A DNA stretch of 42,744 bases from Acidobacteriota bacterium. Its GTDB lineage: Bacteria; Acidobacteriota; Terriglobia; Terriglobales; Acidobacteriaceae. The notes beneath the pieces are model-generated. The model was given only the letters and a program-made list of their open reading frames with translations. It ran no database searches and had not been told where the DNA came from. Where the stretch lies: positions 1-42,744 of the forward strand of contig JAKAXU010000026.1 of NCBI GenBank assembly GCA_021816455.1. The letters run 5' to 3'. Positions 28,082-37,262 of the stretch are shown here, one piece after another (position 1 is the first letter of the stretch; every line of letters begins with the position of its first letter). The position numbers were made by a program, and so were the translations under genes.

Positions 28082-28305
28082 TCTGTTTTCGACGCTGAAT
28101 CTGCCGGATGAGTTTTGTCCGCTTGTTGCAGCGCGCGGCGGGCTGAGTGATCGTGGTTGAGCTATTGTGACCAGCGTCTGACGAACCCCTTGCCGCACAC
28201 TGGGGAGGTATATGCACCGTGTATGTGCTTCTGCGTCCTGGAAGTGGACAAGAGTCGAGAGGACAGAGCAGATACCTTCGCAACCCTACAGCGTTTGGAG
28301 AAACC

Positions 28306-28710
28306 ATGAATCTTTCTATCGTTATCGCAATGTTCCTGATGATCTGGCCAATCTCTTCCGGCAAAGTATTCCAGATGACCGCCAGCTCCATGGTTCCCGC
28401 AGCGATGGGGACGGTGAGGGCTTATCGAGATAAAGACAACAAAAACACTGTGCTCGATATCAAAGTGAAGCATCTTGCCAGGCCATCGACCCTTACACCT
28501 TCCGCCAGCAAATATCTGGTATGGATACGCCCCAATGGCGGAGATGCGTTGAAGCAGGGAGCGATCGGTGTGGATAAAAATCTGAGCGGGGAGTTGAAGG
28601 TGGAGACTGTCTCCAAGGACATGGATGTTTTCATCACCGCCGAGCAAAGCGAAAGCGTGACCGTTCCATCGAGCACTGAGGTGTTGCACACCCACATCAG
28701 CACTAACTGA
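28306..28710 (+). CDS. small exported protein, unknown function
   Basis: A 134-aa protein whose ATG at 28306 has TTTGGAG five bases upstream. The N-terminus (NLSIVIAMFLMIWPISSG) is a signal peptide or anchor. The mature part is beta-rich, with TVLDIKVKHLARPSTLTP, KYLVWIRPNGGDALKQGAIG, NLSGELKVETV and DMDVFITAEQSESV. This resembles the small beta-sandwich of anti-sigma-factor C-termini in general shape, but the family cannot be named with confidence. It is divergent from the previous small gene, with 224 bp between them. Confidence 0.65.
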   Translation: MNLSIVIAMFLMIWPISSGKVFQMTASSMVPAAMGTVRAYRDKDNKNTVLDIKVKHLARPSTLTPSASKYLVWIRPNGGDALKQGAIGVDKNLSGELKVETVSKDMDVFITAEQSESVTVPSSTEVLHTHISTN

Positions 28711-28755
28711 GTTTTGTTCCGGGGAATCGAGTTATCCAGCCGTCGATGCCGGTAG

Positions 28756-29588
28756 GCGCGTAACCGATGCGCAGAGGCGCCGTTTCTGCATGGCGGCATC
28801 ACCTGTGACGGTTGCCACGGCGACCCGATGGCGCATCTGGCCTCGGATGGCCACGCGCCGATGATGGAGATTGAAGAACTGCCTGCCGAACGCCGCGATT
28901 CGATCTGCCTGAGCTGCCAATCTGAAGGGTCTGACTTCAGACAATTCCGATCAACAGAAGCGAATCCAGGCCATGGATCTCCTCGTTGAGAAGAAATTGG
29001 TCGAACTTCAAACAACAATCGACCTGCGCAGAAATGGAAAAAACAGAAGAAGCAACCATGCTTGTCCTGCAAGGGTCCGGAATACGCTCAATGGAGCAGA
29101 TTCCGCGCTCTGGCCTGGGATTGGCCTATGCGCAGTTCGCAGCACTCGGGGATCGACAGGCATACGATCGGGCGCTCTCCATCCTGAAAGAAGCCGAGGT
29201 AGAACCGGCGGCCGTCGGCGACGTGCGGCTGCACAGCCAGCTCGGTTTTCTGGAGCAGGTAGCTGGAGAGGATCAGCAGGCGGCGCGAGAGTATCAGAAG
29301 GCACTGAGTATGGACCCGCATGAAGGCTTTTCCGAGGGAAATCTGGGGCTGATTCTGGCCCGGCACGGAGAGCCCGGGAAGGCAGTGCGGCTGTGGACGG
29401 CGGCGCTGGCCGACGATCCGGCCGCCGCAACAACAGGAATCAACCTGGCTACGGTCGATTGTGGGCTGGGGTATCGGGAAGATGCACTGGCGGCGCTGGA
29501 CCGGGTGCTTGAGTTTGCGCCGGATGACCGTGCGGCTGCGGCGCTGCAGGTGGCCATCCGGGACGGGGAGCGACCCTGCGGAAAATAA
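28756..29588 (+). pseudogene. relic of a CxxCH-haem / TPR secreted protein
   Basis: Two fragments of one gene can be read. From 28756 to 28986 one frame gives GGITCDGCHGDPMAHL (at 28792-28839), then PAERRDSICLSCQSEG, the paired cysteine motifs of multihaem cytochrome/TPR proteins; the second CxxCH has lost its His (CLSCQ). The frame then ends at TGA 28987-28989. A second frame, open from 28986, gives a 200-aa TPR region (GLGLAYAQFAAL, REYQKALSMDPHEGFSEGNL, NLATVDCGLGYREDALAALD), which is the usual C-terminal half. The N-terminal half, signal peptide and most haem sites are missing. It reads as a decayed gene rather than a functional short TPR protein, though the TPR piece could still be translated. 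Confidence 0.68.
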
Positions 29589-30077
29589 CGCTTAAAGCAG
29601 CAAGTCGATGTCGCTGTCGAACCTTCCGGCAAATGTCTACCCGGAAGCAAAGAAAAGTTCGACCCGATGCAAGTCGGCCCCCACGAAACTTCGATCCTCT
29701 CAGCGCAAGTCGTGAGGGAGCGAGTCGGGCGGGTTGTTTCAGGTAAAGCAATTTATTTCATGCCAAATCCCGCCGAATTTTTAGTGGTAGAACCACTTGG
29801 CCGCGACCGGCGCGAATCTTCTGCTCCGCAGGCAGGCAGATTCTGGCGTCAACAATGACATAACATTTTCTTTAATAAGTATGGTCTAGTTCTCGTGAAA
29901 TGACTTGAAAAAAGGTCTGGAATGAGGCATGTGAGGAGCGGTTTTCTTGTCCTCTGAATGCCGAAAAACTGCGTACTCCAGGCATGCAAATCTATTGTTT
30001 TCAATAGAAACTCCTTATGGTTTTTCATAGTTTCTCTGGGCGGAGTGCCATCTGCAGCGGCCGAGAGGCATTGACTA

Positions 30078-30095
30078 TACGGATTCTACGGATTC
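30078..30095. repeat. tandem 9-bp direct repeat TACGGATTC
   Basis: Two exact adjacent copies of TACGGATTC lie 26 bases before the candidate promoter's TTGACA, a position suited to an activator site. Confidence 0.5.
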
Positions 30096-30120
30096 ATCGG
30101 AAAAAATCTCCATCCAAAGA

Positions 30121-30148
30121 TTGACAACTGACTCAGGCTTTCGATATT
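30121..30148 (+). promoter_or_regulatory. candidate sigma-70 promoter of the TonB receptor gene
   Basis: A perfect TTGACA at 30121-30126, a 16-base spacer, and GATATT at 30143-30148 (four of six matches to the -10). This would give a leader of about 290 bases before the ATG at 30446. Confidence 0.4.
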
Positions 30149-30445
30149 GTTCATCGGTGCTGCACAGAGGTATTTTCATGGGCCGGAAAATGTTCCGGCG
30201 GACGGCTGTGCAGCCAGGCTCGGGGATCGCCATTGGGTGAGATGCCGAGAAAACGAGAGAACGGGACTCGCCAGAGTGGCAGGACTCGTCGGAACGCCTG
30301 AGGTTTGGCCTGCGGATCGGAAGAGTGGTGTCGATTTAGACCGGAATGTTTCCGGTGGAGAGTCGGATCGAGCCACTGCAAAGACGGGCAGGCAGTTGAA
30401 GGCGAATGAATGGAATAGAACCTGGAGTATTTCTCAGGAGACCGC

Positions 30446-33400
30446 ATGACTAAGTACACGCGAACAGCGTACGCACTGGCACTCCTCGCCATCGTATGTC
30501 TGTTCTCTTCGACGATGACGCGTGCCCAGTCGGTCTACGGATCGATCTTCGGTACGATCACAGACAAAACCGGCGCGGTGGTACCGGGCGCGACGGTGAC
30601 TGTGACCGACGAAGGCAAGGGCACGAAAGTGACCGTGATCACCAATTCAACGGGTGATTACACGGTATCCCACCTTATCCCTGACACGTATGACGTGCAG
30701 GTTACATCTAAAGGTTTTGAGACTTCCACGGTGAAGGGCATCGTGGTTCAGGCGGATACTTCGCCGCGTTCCGATATTACGCTGGGTGTTTCCAGTGCTG
30801 GAGCGGAGACGGTGACCGTCAACGCGGATTCAGTTCCGGAGCTGAAGACCGACCGCGCCGACGTTTCGACAATCTTCAACTCGCAGCAGGTGAACGATCT
30901 GCCTGTCGAGGGCCAGAACTATGCCAACCTGCAGCTTCTGCTGCCGGGCGCACAGCTTCTGGGCTGGTCGCATGCGGCCGATGAAAACCCGCAGGCTTCG
31001 CGTCAGATTCAGATCGATGGGCAAGCCTTTGGCGGCGTTGCCTATGAGCTGGACGGCACCGATAACCAGGATCCGATTCTGGGCATTATCGTCATCAACC
31101 CTTCACTCGATTCGATCACCGAAACGAAGGTGACGACGCAGAACTTCGACGCCGAGCTGGGCAAGGCTGTGGCCGCCGTCGAGACGGTTCAGACCAAGTC
31201 TGGATCGAACACCTTCCACGGCAGCGCATACGACTTCCGCACGGGCAACGCCAATCTGGCGAAGGATCCGTTTGCGGGCGCGCCTGCGCCGGGCATCAAG
31301 AACAAGTTCGGTGCCACGATCGGCGGGCCGATCTTACACAACAAGCTGTTCTTCTTCTTCGCATATGAAGGTCAGCGTCAGAAGGTTGGTTCGGTGGCGG
31401 TCGACACGCTGCCCAGCCAGTTGCTGACGAAGTCCTGTTTGGGACAAGAGACTGGCCCGAGCGGCATTCAGGGCTGCGATTTCAGCGAGTACCTGAGTGT
31501 GCTGGGGTCGAAGGGCACCATTTATGACAACAGCGCCTCGGGCGGAGGCAATCCGTTCCCGGGCAACGTGATTCCTGCCAGCATGGTCAGCAAGCAGTGG
31601 ACCAACATGCTCACCTACCTGGAGCCGTTCGTGCTGAAAGAATCGGGCGGCGACCTGAGCGGCTTGGACGCGAACTCGACGGAGCAGGGCACGGGTCTTT
31701 TCAACAGCGACCTCTGGACTATCCGCGTGGACGAAACGATCAACGAAAAAGCGAATGCTTTTGTTCGTTTTTCTCGATGGACCAACGTGCTGAGCGGTGC
31801 TCAGATGTACGATCCGGCAGGTGGCGGAGTGGGTGCTGGCGGTCCGGGCTTCGGTATTGGTGGCTACGGCGGCCAGTCGACGAGCGCGGATGACAGCTTG
31901 GCGATCGGTTCGGACTATGTTTTCAGCCCGACCTTAATCGCCGATCTTCGTCTTGGCTATATGCGGTATAACATTGCCGACCAGAAGAATGACCAGAACA
32001 CGGAGTTCGCCAATACTCTGGGTATCCCGGGCATTAACTTTGGCACCTTCTATACGGGCGGCTCACCGGGCTTCAATATTCAGGGTCTGCCTGGCGGTGC
32101 AGTTCAGCCGCTCTATGGTGACGGACTGAATATCAGCCGTTGCAACTGTCCGCTGACTGAGCGCGAGGACCAGTTCCAGTTTGTGAACAACTGGACCAAG
32201 ACGATCCGAAACCACGAGATCAAGGTGGGTACGGATCTGCGCTATGGCCGCAACCTGCGTGTTCCCTCGGACAACGACCGCGCTGGTTTGCTCAACATCG
32301 ACTCGCAGGAGACTGCACAGAATGGCGCAGGCGGCACGGGTCTGGGATTTGCCACCTTTGCGCTGGGCGACGTGACGAGCTTCAACCGCTACGTCTCGAC
32401 ATCGACCAACGCCAAGGAATTCCAGAAGCGCATGTTCTTCTATGCGCAGGATACGTGGCGCGCAACCAACAAGCTGACCGCAAACATCGGCATCCGCTGG
32501 GAAGGCTACTTCCCGGAGACGGTGAACGCGGCGGGTAATGGTGCGCTGCTGAACCTGAACGACGGCTATCTGCATGTGGCCGGTATCGGCGGCATTCCGT
32601 CGGATATGGGCTGGACCTTCAACGCGATGAAGATGTTTGAGCCGCGCCTCGGTCTTGCCTATCAGATCGATGATAAAGATGTGATCCGCGCAGGTTACGG
32701 ACGCAGCTTTGACATCGGCGTCTTCGGCTCGGTCTTCGGTCACACCGTGACTCAGAACCTGCCAGTGCTGGCCAACCAGAGCATCAGCAACACCGGCGGC
32801 ACAACGCAGGCCTTCTGTATTGGCTCTCCGGCAGACAACCCAGGTTGTAACCCGGCAAAAGATGGCAGCGCGCAGCCTAGCGGCGGCGGTCCTTTGACTT
32901 ATGTGCCAATCTCGGTGCCGAACAGCGGCCTGTTGCCTAACCCCGGCTCGCTGGTGACGTCCAAATCCCGTCCGAACCCAATGCAGTATCCGACGCTGGA
33001 TGCGTGGAACGTCGCTTACCAGCGCGCTCTGACGCCGACCCTTTCGCTGACGGTTGCTTACGTGGGCAACAAGGGTACGCATACTCTGAGCGACGGAGAC
33101 GGCAACAGCACCAACCCCAACGAGGAAGGCATCTATATGCCGGGCACGATGAGCATCACCGGCCAGACGCTACACTGGGATCCGACCGCTCCCAGCAAGC
33201 CGAATCAGTATGGTGCGACCTCGAACCCGCTCTATCTGCAACGCTACTACGGTCTGAAGCTGCAAGCCTGCTCAGACCCCAACTACACCCAACCCAGCGA
33301 TCCCAACCTGCCGGCGGGTGCCTGCGGATGGTCGCAGGGAATCCAATACGACGGCGACAACCAGAACACCCACTTCAACGCGCTACAGATTACCGTGTCG

Positions 33401-34117
33401 CAGGCTATGTGGAAGGGACTGGCGATCAACGGCAACTATCAGTATGCTGTTGCGACGGACTTCGCCAGTGGATATTCCACCTGGAGCCAGAGGGTCGCTT
33501 ATGGCAACGACAGCAACGTGCGGCACCACTCGGCGACCGTGTACGGCAGCTACGATCTGCCCTTCGGCAAAGGCAAGCAGTTCCTGCCGGACGCCAACAA
33601 GGCAACGGATCTGATTGTTGGTGGATGGGAGCTGTCTGGCACTTACAACGTCGCCAGCGGTCTGCCGTTCAGCCTGGGAGTCAACTGCTCGACAGCACTG
33701 GGGCCTGATCTGCCGAATGGACCAAGCCAAGGTGCGCCTTGCTACCCGAATATCGCTCCGGGGATCAAGCTGCATACTCATCTGACCAAGTTCGTACCTG
33801 GTCAGGGATGGACGTTCTATCAGCCGGTGACGTTGGGCAGCAGCGGATTCTCGGATCCTGGCCTGGACCAGATTGGCAACGGCGGACGTAACCAGTACTT
33901 TGGGCCGAGCTTCTACAACGCCGATCTGGCGCTGCTGAAGAACATGAACGTGTGGCACAACGTGCTGGCGCAGATTCGTATGGATGCGTACAACGCGTTC
34001 AACCACATCAATCCAGGTAACCCTGGCGGCTACCTGCTGAGCGTAGGCAGCATCACCGGTGAGGCCCCTGGACCAGGACCGCGCCAGCTTGTCTTCTCGG
34101 CGCGCGTCCAGTTCTAA
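30446..34117 (+). CDS. Oar-like TonB-dependent receptor with carboxypeptidase-regulatory domain
   Basis: A 1223-aa outer-membrane protein. AGGAG lies five bases before the ATG. A signal peptide (LALLAIVCLFSSTMTRAQ) is followed at about 30-115 by a carboxypeptidase-regulatory-like beta sandwich (GTITDKTGAVVPGATVTVTD, GDYTVSHLIPDTYDV). A plug domain follows (LPVEGQNYANLQLLLPGAQL), then a large beta barrel with many aromatic-flanked strands, ending in ARVQF with the C-terminal Phe of outer-membrane barrels. Such receptors are abundant in Acidobacteriota and are thought to import large nutrients such as glycans. No TonB box is obvious. The substrate is not known. A UUCG terminator follows. Confidence 0.9.
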   Translation: MTKYTRTAYALALLAIVCLFSSTMTRAQSVYGSIFGTITDKTGAVVPGATVTVTDEGKGTKVTVITNSTGDYTVSHLIPDTYDVQVTSKGFETSTVKGIVVQADTSPRSDITLGVSSAGAETVTVNADSVPELKTDRADVSTIFNSQQVNDLPVEGQNYANLQLLLPGAQLLGWSHAADENPQASRQIQIDGQAFGGVAYELDGTDNQDPILGIIVINPSLDSITETKVTTQNFDAELGKAVAAVETVQTKSGSNTFHGSAYDFRTGNANLAKDPFAGAPAPGIKNKFGATIGGPILHNKLFFFFAYEGQRQKVGSVAVDTLPSQLLTKSCLGQETGPSGIQGCDFSEYLSVLGSKGTIYDNSASGGGNPFPGNVIPASMVSKQWTNMLTYLEPFVLKESGGDLSGLDANSTEQGTGLFNSDLWTIRVDETINEKANAFVRFSRWTNVLSGAQMYDPAGGGVGAGGPGFGIGGYGGQSTSADDSLAIGSDYVFSPTLIADLRLGYMRYNIADQKNDQNTEFANTLGIPGINFGTFYTGGSPGFNIQGLPGGAVQPLYGDGLNISRCNCPLTEREDQFQFVNNWTKTIRNHEIKVGTDLRYGRNLRVPSDNDRAGLLNIDSQETAQNGAGGTGLGFATFALGDVTSFNRYVSTSTNAKEFQKRMFFYAQDTWRATNKLTANIGIRWEGYFPETVNAAGNGALLNLNDGYLHVAGIGGIPSDMGWTFNAMKMFEPRLGLAYQIDDKDVIRAGYGRSFDIGVFGSVFGHTVTQNLPVLANQSISNTGGTTQAFCIGSPADNPGCNPAKDGSAQPSGGGPLTYVPISVPNSGLLPNPGSLVTSKSRPNPMQYPTLDAWNVAYQRALTPTLSLTVAYVGNKGTHTLSDGDGNSTNPNEEGIYMPGTMSITGQTLHWDPTAPSKPNQYGATSNPLYLQRYYGLKLQACSDPNYTQPSDPNLPAGACGWSQGIQYDGDNQNTHFNALQITVSQAMWKGLAINGNYQYAVATDFASGYSTWSQRVAYGNDSNVRHHSATVYGSYDLPFGKGKQFLPDANKATDLIVGGWELSGTYNVASGLPFSLGVNCSTALGPDLPNGPSQGAPCYPNIAPGIKLHTHLTKFVPGQGWTFYQPVTLGSSGFSDPGLDQIGNGGRNQYFGPSFYNADLALLKNMNVWHNVLAQIRMDAYNAFNHINPGNPGGYLLSVGSITGEAPGPGPRQLVFSARVQF

Positions 34118-34156
34118 CCTTCGCGCAGGATGACTTCACGCAAGACCAACCCTTGG

Positions 34157-34185
34157 AATGGGGAGCTTCGGCTCCCCATTTCAGT
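34157..34185 (+). terminator. UUCG-loop terminator after the TonB receptor gene
   Basis: AATGGGGAGC (34157-34166) and GCTCCCCATT (34171-34180) form a perfect 10-bp stem closed by the very stable TTCG tetraloop, followed by a modest T-rich tail (TTCAGTTTG). It lies between the receptor and the first TPR gene. Confidence 0.8.
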
Positions 34186-34210
34186 TTGTGTCGGAATACA
34201 CTGAAATCAG

Positions 34211-35302
34211 ATGAAGATGTGGCGATTCAAGGATTCAAAGCGAAGAGTGTGGCGGATTTGCCTGGCTGTTTGTGTGGGCGTAGCTATGCCCGTTCTGTTG
34301 GCGGCGTCTGCGGCGGCGAGTGAAGTCGAGACGGTTCCCGCTGCGCCACCGACGCTGAACCAGGCCAGCAGCCTGGCGGCGCGTGGTCACCTGGACCCGG
34401 CTATGGCGTTGCTGGATATTCTGGCGCAGAAGCTGCCGGAACAGCCGGGGGTGGAGCGGCTGCGCGGAGAGATTTTTTATCAGAAGCAGATGCTGGGTGA
34501 GGCTGACGCGGCCTTCGCGAAAGCCTTGCAACAGGATCCCGAAGACCGGGAAGCGATGGAGATGCGCGGAGTGACGCTCTATCGTCTGGCGCGCCCGGCT
34601 GAGGCGATTCCGCTGCTGGAACGAGCGAATCGGACGGTCAGCTCGGCGAATGTAGATCCGGAGTATGTGCTTGGACTCTGCTACATGGATGTGAAGCGCT
34701 ACGACGATGCGCGCCATGCTTTCGCGGCGCAATTTGGATTTGCGCCGGATTCACCGGCGGCCTATGTGGCGACGGCGCGGCTGCTGCTGCGGCGCGAATT
34801 TACCGACGAAGCGCGCGCGTTTGTGAACAAGGCGCTGACGATCGATCCGAAGCTGCCCATGGCGCACCAGTTGCTGGGAGAGATTGCGCTGGCGCGCGCT
34901 GACCTGCCGACGGCGATCCGTGAACTGGAGATGGAAGAGAAGCTGAACCCGCTGGATGGGAGTCTGTATGAACATCTGGGCGACGCGTATGTGCGGAATG
35001 CGCAGTATGAGCAGGCGCGCCGGGTGCTGAATCGGGCGATCCTGTTGCAGCCAAATGATACCGGGCCATATATTTTGCTGGGCGAAGCACTGACGCGTAT
35101 GGGCAATCCTGCCGAGGCGGTGCATTATCTGGCGCACGCCGAGCAGATGGACCCGGGGAATGCGGTCACGCATACGCAGCTTGGACAGGCGTATCGTGCG
35201 ATGGGCGATATGGGGATGGCGGAGCGGGAGTATCGGATTGCAGTCTATATCCAGCACCGCAACGACCCGAAGCCGGTGCAAAGTCCGGCGCAGGAGAAGT
35301 AA
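34211..35302 (+). CDS. secreted TPR protein
   Basis: A 363-aa protein with a signal peptide (basic start, RICLAVCVGVAMPVLLAASA). Most of the rest, about residues 50-350, is tetratricopeptide repeat: EADAAFAKALQQDPEDREAM, AVHYLAHAEQMDPGNAVTHT, QARRVLNRAILLQPNDTGPY and others. It probably acts as a periplasmic scaffold; no catalytic motif is seen. The start ATG lacks a good ribosome site. It ends two bases before the next TPR gene, whose ribosome site (AGGAG) lies inside its last codons, so the pair is one operon. The terminator upstream means it may need its own promoter. Confidence 0.83.
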   Translation: MKMWRFKDSKRRVWRICLAVCVGVAMPVLLAASAAASEVETVPAAPPTLNQASSLAARGHLDPAMALLDILAQKLPEQPGVERLRGEIFYQKQMLGEADAAFAKALQQDPEDREAMEMRGVTLYRLARPAEAIPLLERANRTVSSANVDPEYVLGLCYMDVKRYDDARHAFAAQFGFAPDSPAAYVATARLLLRREFTDEARAFVNKALTIDPKLPMAHQLLGEIALARADLPTAIRELEMEEKLNPLDGSLYEHLGDAYVRNAQYEQARRVLNRAILLQPNDTGPYILLGEALTRMGNPAEAVHYLAHAEQMDPGNAVTHTQLGQAYRAMGDMGMAEREYRIAVYIQHRNDPKPVQSPAQEK

Positions 35303-35304
35303 TT

Positions 35305-37029
35305 TTGCAACGGGTGAGTCGTGTCTGCCTGGCTTTTTTGCTGATGGGCGGGGCGCTTTCGGTGTCTGCGCAAGAGGCGAAACAGGGCGTGTCGCAGCAG
35401 GCGGCGGTGAATCTCCAACGGGCGAATCAAGCATTTCATGCCGGCTATGCGGCGCTCAAAGCGCAGCACCTGGAGGCGGCCCGCATGGACTTCGCACGCG
35501 TGGTGAAGCTGGCGCCGGAGTTGCCCGAGGGACACATGGCGCTGGGCGCGGTGCTGGTCCAGCTTGGAGATGCGAACGAGGCAATCCCGGAGCTGAAACG
35601 GGCGCTTGCAATGAAGCCGGAGGACGCCGGGGTTCGCAGCAATCTGGCCCGCGCGTATGCGTTGCTTGCGGGCAGCGCGAAGACTCCGGCGGAGGTGGAA
35701 GCCGATCTGCGCAATGCGGTTGCGGCGGACCCGACGGATGCCGTAGTGGAAGACCAGCTTGGCTCAGTGCTGGCGCAACAGAAGCAATGGCCTGAGGCTG
35801 AGGCGGTCTTTCGCAAGTCGATCGAACTGAGCGGCGGCGCGCAGCCCGATGCCGCCGTAGCGCACATGCATCTGGGGGTGGTGCTGCAGCGCGAGAGCAA
35901 GCCGACGGATGCCGAGCAGGAGTTGCGCATGGCGGCGCAACTTGCCCCGGAGAATGCGGCGATACAGTATCAATACGGGCTGCTGTTGGCGGAGGAGCAG
36001 CGAGACGAGGAAGCGCTTGAGCCGCTTCAGGCAGCAGTGCGCGCGGAAACGACGACACCTCCAGGCGCAGTTCCTGCGGGAGCCGATCTTGCGCTGGCGA
36101 TGAGCCTTCAGCGGCTGGGTCGGCAAACGGATGCGATTCCGTACTTCGAACGGGCGGTAACGTTGGTGCCGACGGATGCTTCGGCGCTGAACAATCTGGG
36201 GCTGGCCTTGACCGAGACGGGCAGGGCGAAGGATGCCATCCCGTATTTTCAGCGGGCGCTTGCGATCCACGCAAACGATCCTGTCTTTCATGAAGACCTG
36301 GGTGTTGCGTATATCCAGATGTCGGATTTCAAGGCTGCAATCGGAGAGTTTGAAGTGGCCGAGAAGCTGGATGCTAAGAATCCGGAGTTGCACTACGATC
36401 TGGGGTTGGCTTACAAGTTTCTGGACCGAATGGACGATGCGGTGCGGGAGCTGAAGGTGGCAGCGGCTTTGGATCCTAGATTGCCTGACCCGCCGTATAC
36501 GCTGGGGATTTTGGAGATGCAGCTTGGCAAGCTCGACGAGGCTGCGAATTCGTTGCGGACGGCACTTGCACTGCGTCCGCAGAATGGCGATGGGTGGGCG
36601 ATTCTGGGCAGTGTGCTGAACCAGTTACACGACTCGGCGGAGGCTGAACGGGCACTGCGGCGTGCCATTGAGCTGTTGCCGTCGCAGCCGGGACCGCGGA
36701 TTACGCTGGCTACCGTGCTGGCGGAGGAAGGAAGACACGCAGACGCGGCCGAATTGCGCAAGGAGGCAGCGGCGTTGACGCGTGTAGCGGTGAATCGCCA
36801 GCGGGCGAGCTTCAGCACCAATGCCGGCAATCAGTTGCTGCTGCGCGGAGAGATTGCCGATGCGGTCTCCCGGTTTCAGGAGGCGATTGCTGCCGACCCC
36901 GGCTTCGCGGAGGCGCACCGTCAGCTTGCCGTGGCGCTCGACCGCCAGGGTCGCGCGACGGAAGCCGCAGCCGAGAGGAAAACGGCCGAGGAGCTGGATG
37001 CGCAGCCCAAGGCAACCGCACAGCCGTAA
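35305..37029 (+). CDS. large secreted TPR protein
   Basis: A 574-aa exported protein. It starts at a TTG with AGGAG eight bases upstream, overlapping the end of the preceding gene. The signal peptide is short (RVCLAFLLMGGALSVSAQ). From about residue 30 to 565 it is nearly all TPR units, more than ten (AIPYFQRALAIHANDPVFHE, AAIGEFEVAEKLDAKNPELH, DAVSRFQEAIAADPGFAEAH). No enzymatic motif is seen. With its partner it probably forms a periplasmic assembly or scaffold; a link to the upstream TonB receptor is inferred from position only. The following 233 bp hold no gene; a CGCGCG-gtttt-CGCGCG hairpin lies at 37204-37220. Confidence 0.85.
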   Translation: MQRVSRVCLAFLLMGGALSVSAQEAKQGVSQQAAVNLQRANQAFHAGYAALKAQHLEAARMDFARVVKLAPELPEGHMALGAVLVQLGDANEAIPELKRALAMKPEDAGVRSNLARAYALLAGSAKTPAEVEADLRNAVAADPTDAVVEDQLGSVLAQQKQWPEAEAVFRKSIELSGGAQPDAAVAHMHLGVVLQRESKPTDAEQELRMAAQLAPENAAIQYQYGLLLAEEQRDEEALEPLQAAVRAETTTPPGAVPAGADLALAMSLQRLGRQTDAIPYFERAVTLVPTDASALNNLGLALTETGRAKDAIPYFQRALAIHANDPVFHEDLGVAYIQMSDFKAAIGEFEVAEKLDAKNPELHYDLGLAYKFLDRMDDAVRELKVAAALDPRLPDPPYTLGILEMQLGKLDEAANSLRTALALRPQNGDGWAILGSVLNQLHDSAEAERALRRAIELLPSQPGPRITLATVLAEEGRHADAAELRKEAAALTRVAVNRQRASFSTNAGNQLLLRGEIADAVSRFQEAIAADPGFAEAHRQLAVALDRQGRATEAAAERKTAEELDAQPKATAQP

Positions 37030-37262
37030 TTGCGCAGGGATGGGAAAGACCGAAACGCCGGGGAGACGCAATCGATTCTGCTGGTGCGAAGCAGGCGTTC
37101 GTCACAAAGCTCGGGCTGGGTCGACGAAGTGCAAAGTTGCGGCGGCATCGTCCGTCAGAGAATCCGAAGGAATACGCACAGGTGGCTGGGGTTGAGCTGG
37201 AGGCGCGCGGTTTTCGCGCGGGAGAGTGGCGTGGGCATTTAGTCTAACGGAGAATTCCACCG

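Larger units (their letters stand above)
29589..30445. other. 857-bp non-coding leader of the TonB receptor gene
   Basis: No convincing gene is seen; the open frames here have no protein-like composition. The stretch is AT-richer than its surroundings, especially 29860-30170. It holds an inverted repeat TCTATTG-tttt-CAATAGA at 29991-30008, a tandem TACGGATTC repeat at 30078-30095, a candidate promoter at 30121-30148, and a hairpin CCGGAA-tgt-TTCCGG at 30341-30355. Confidence 0.6.

Noticed and set aside
30341..30448. Possible cobalamin riboswitch (GGAA, CGGTG, GCCACTG and CAGGAGACCGC occur in that order)
   Set aside because: The core GCxGxCCCG segment and closing stem are missing, and CAGGAG doubles as the ribosome site. 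A covariance-model search for the cobalamin riboswitch over 30240-30450 with a significant hit would reverse this.
30147..30449. 100-codon frame before the TonB receptor
   Set aside because: No ribosome site or protein-like pattern; it lies in a structured leader and ends inside the receptor start.
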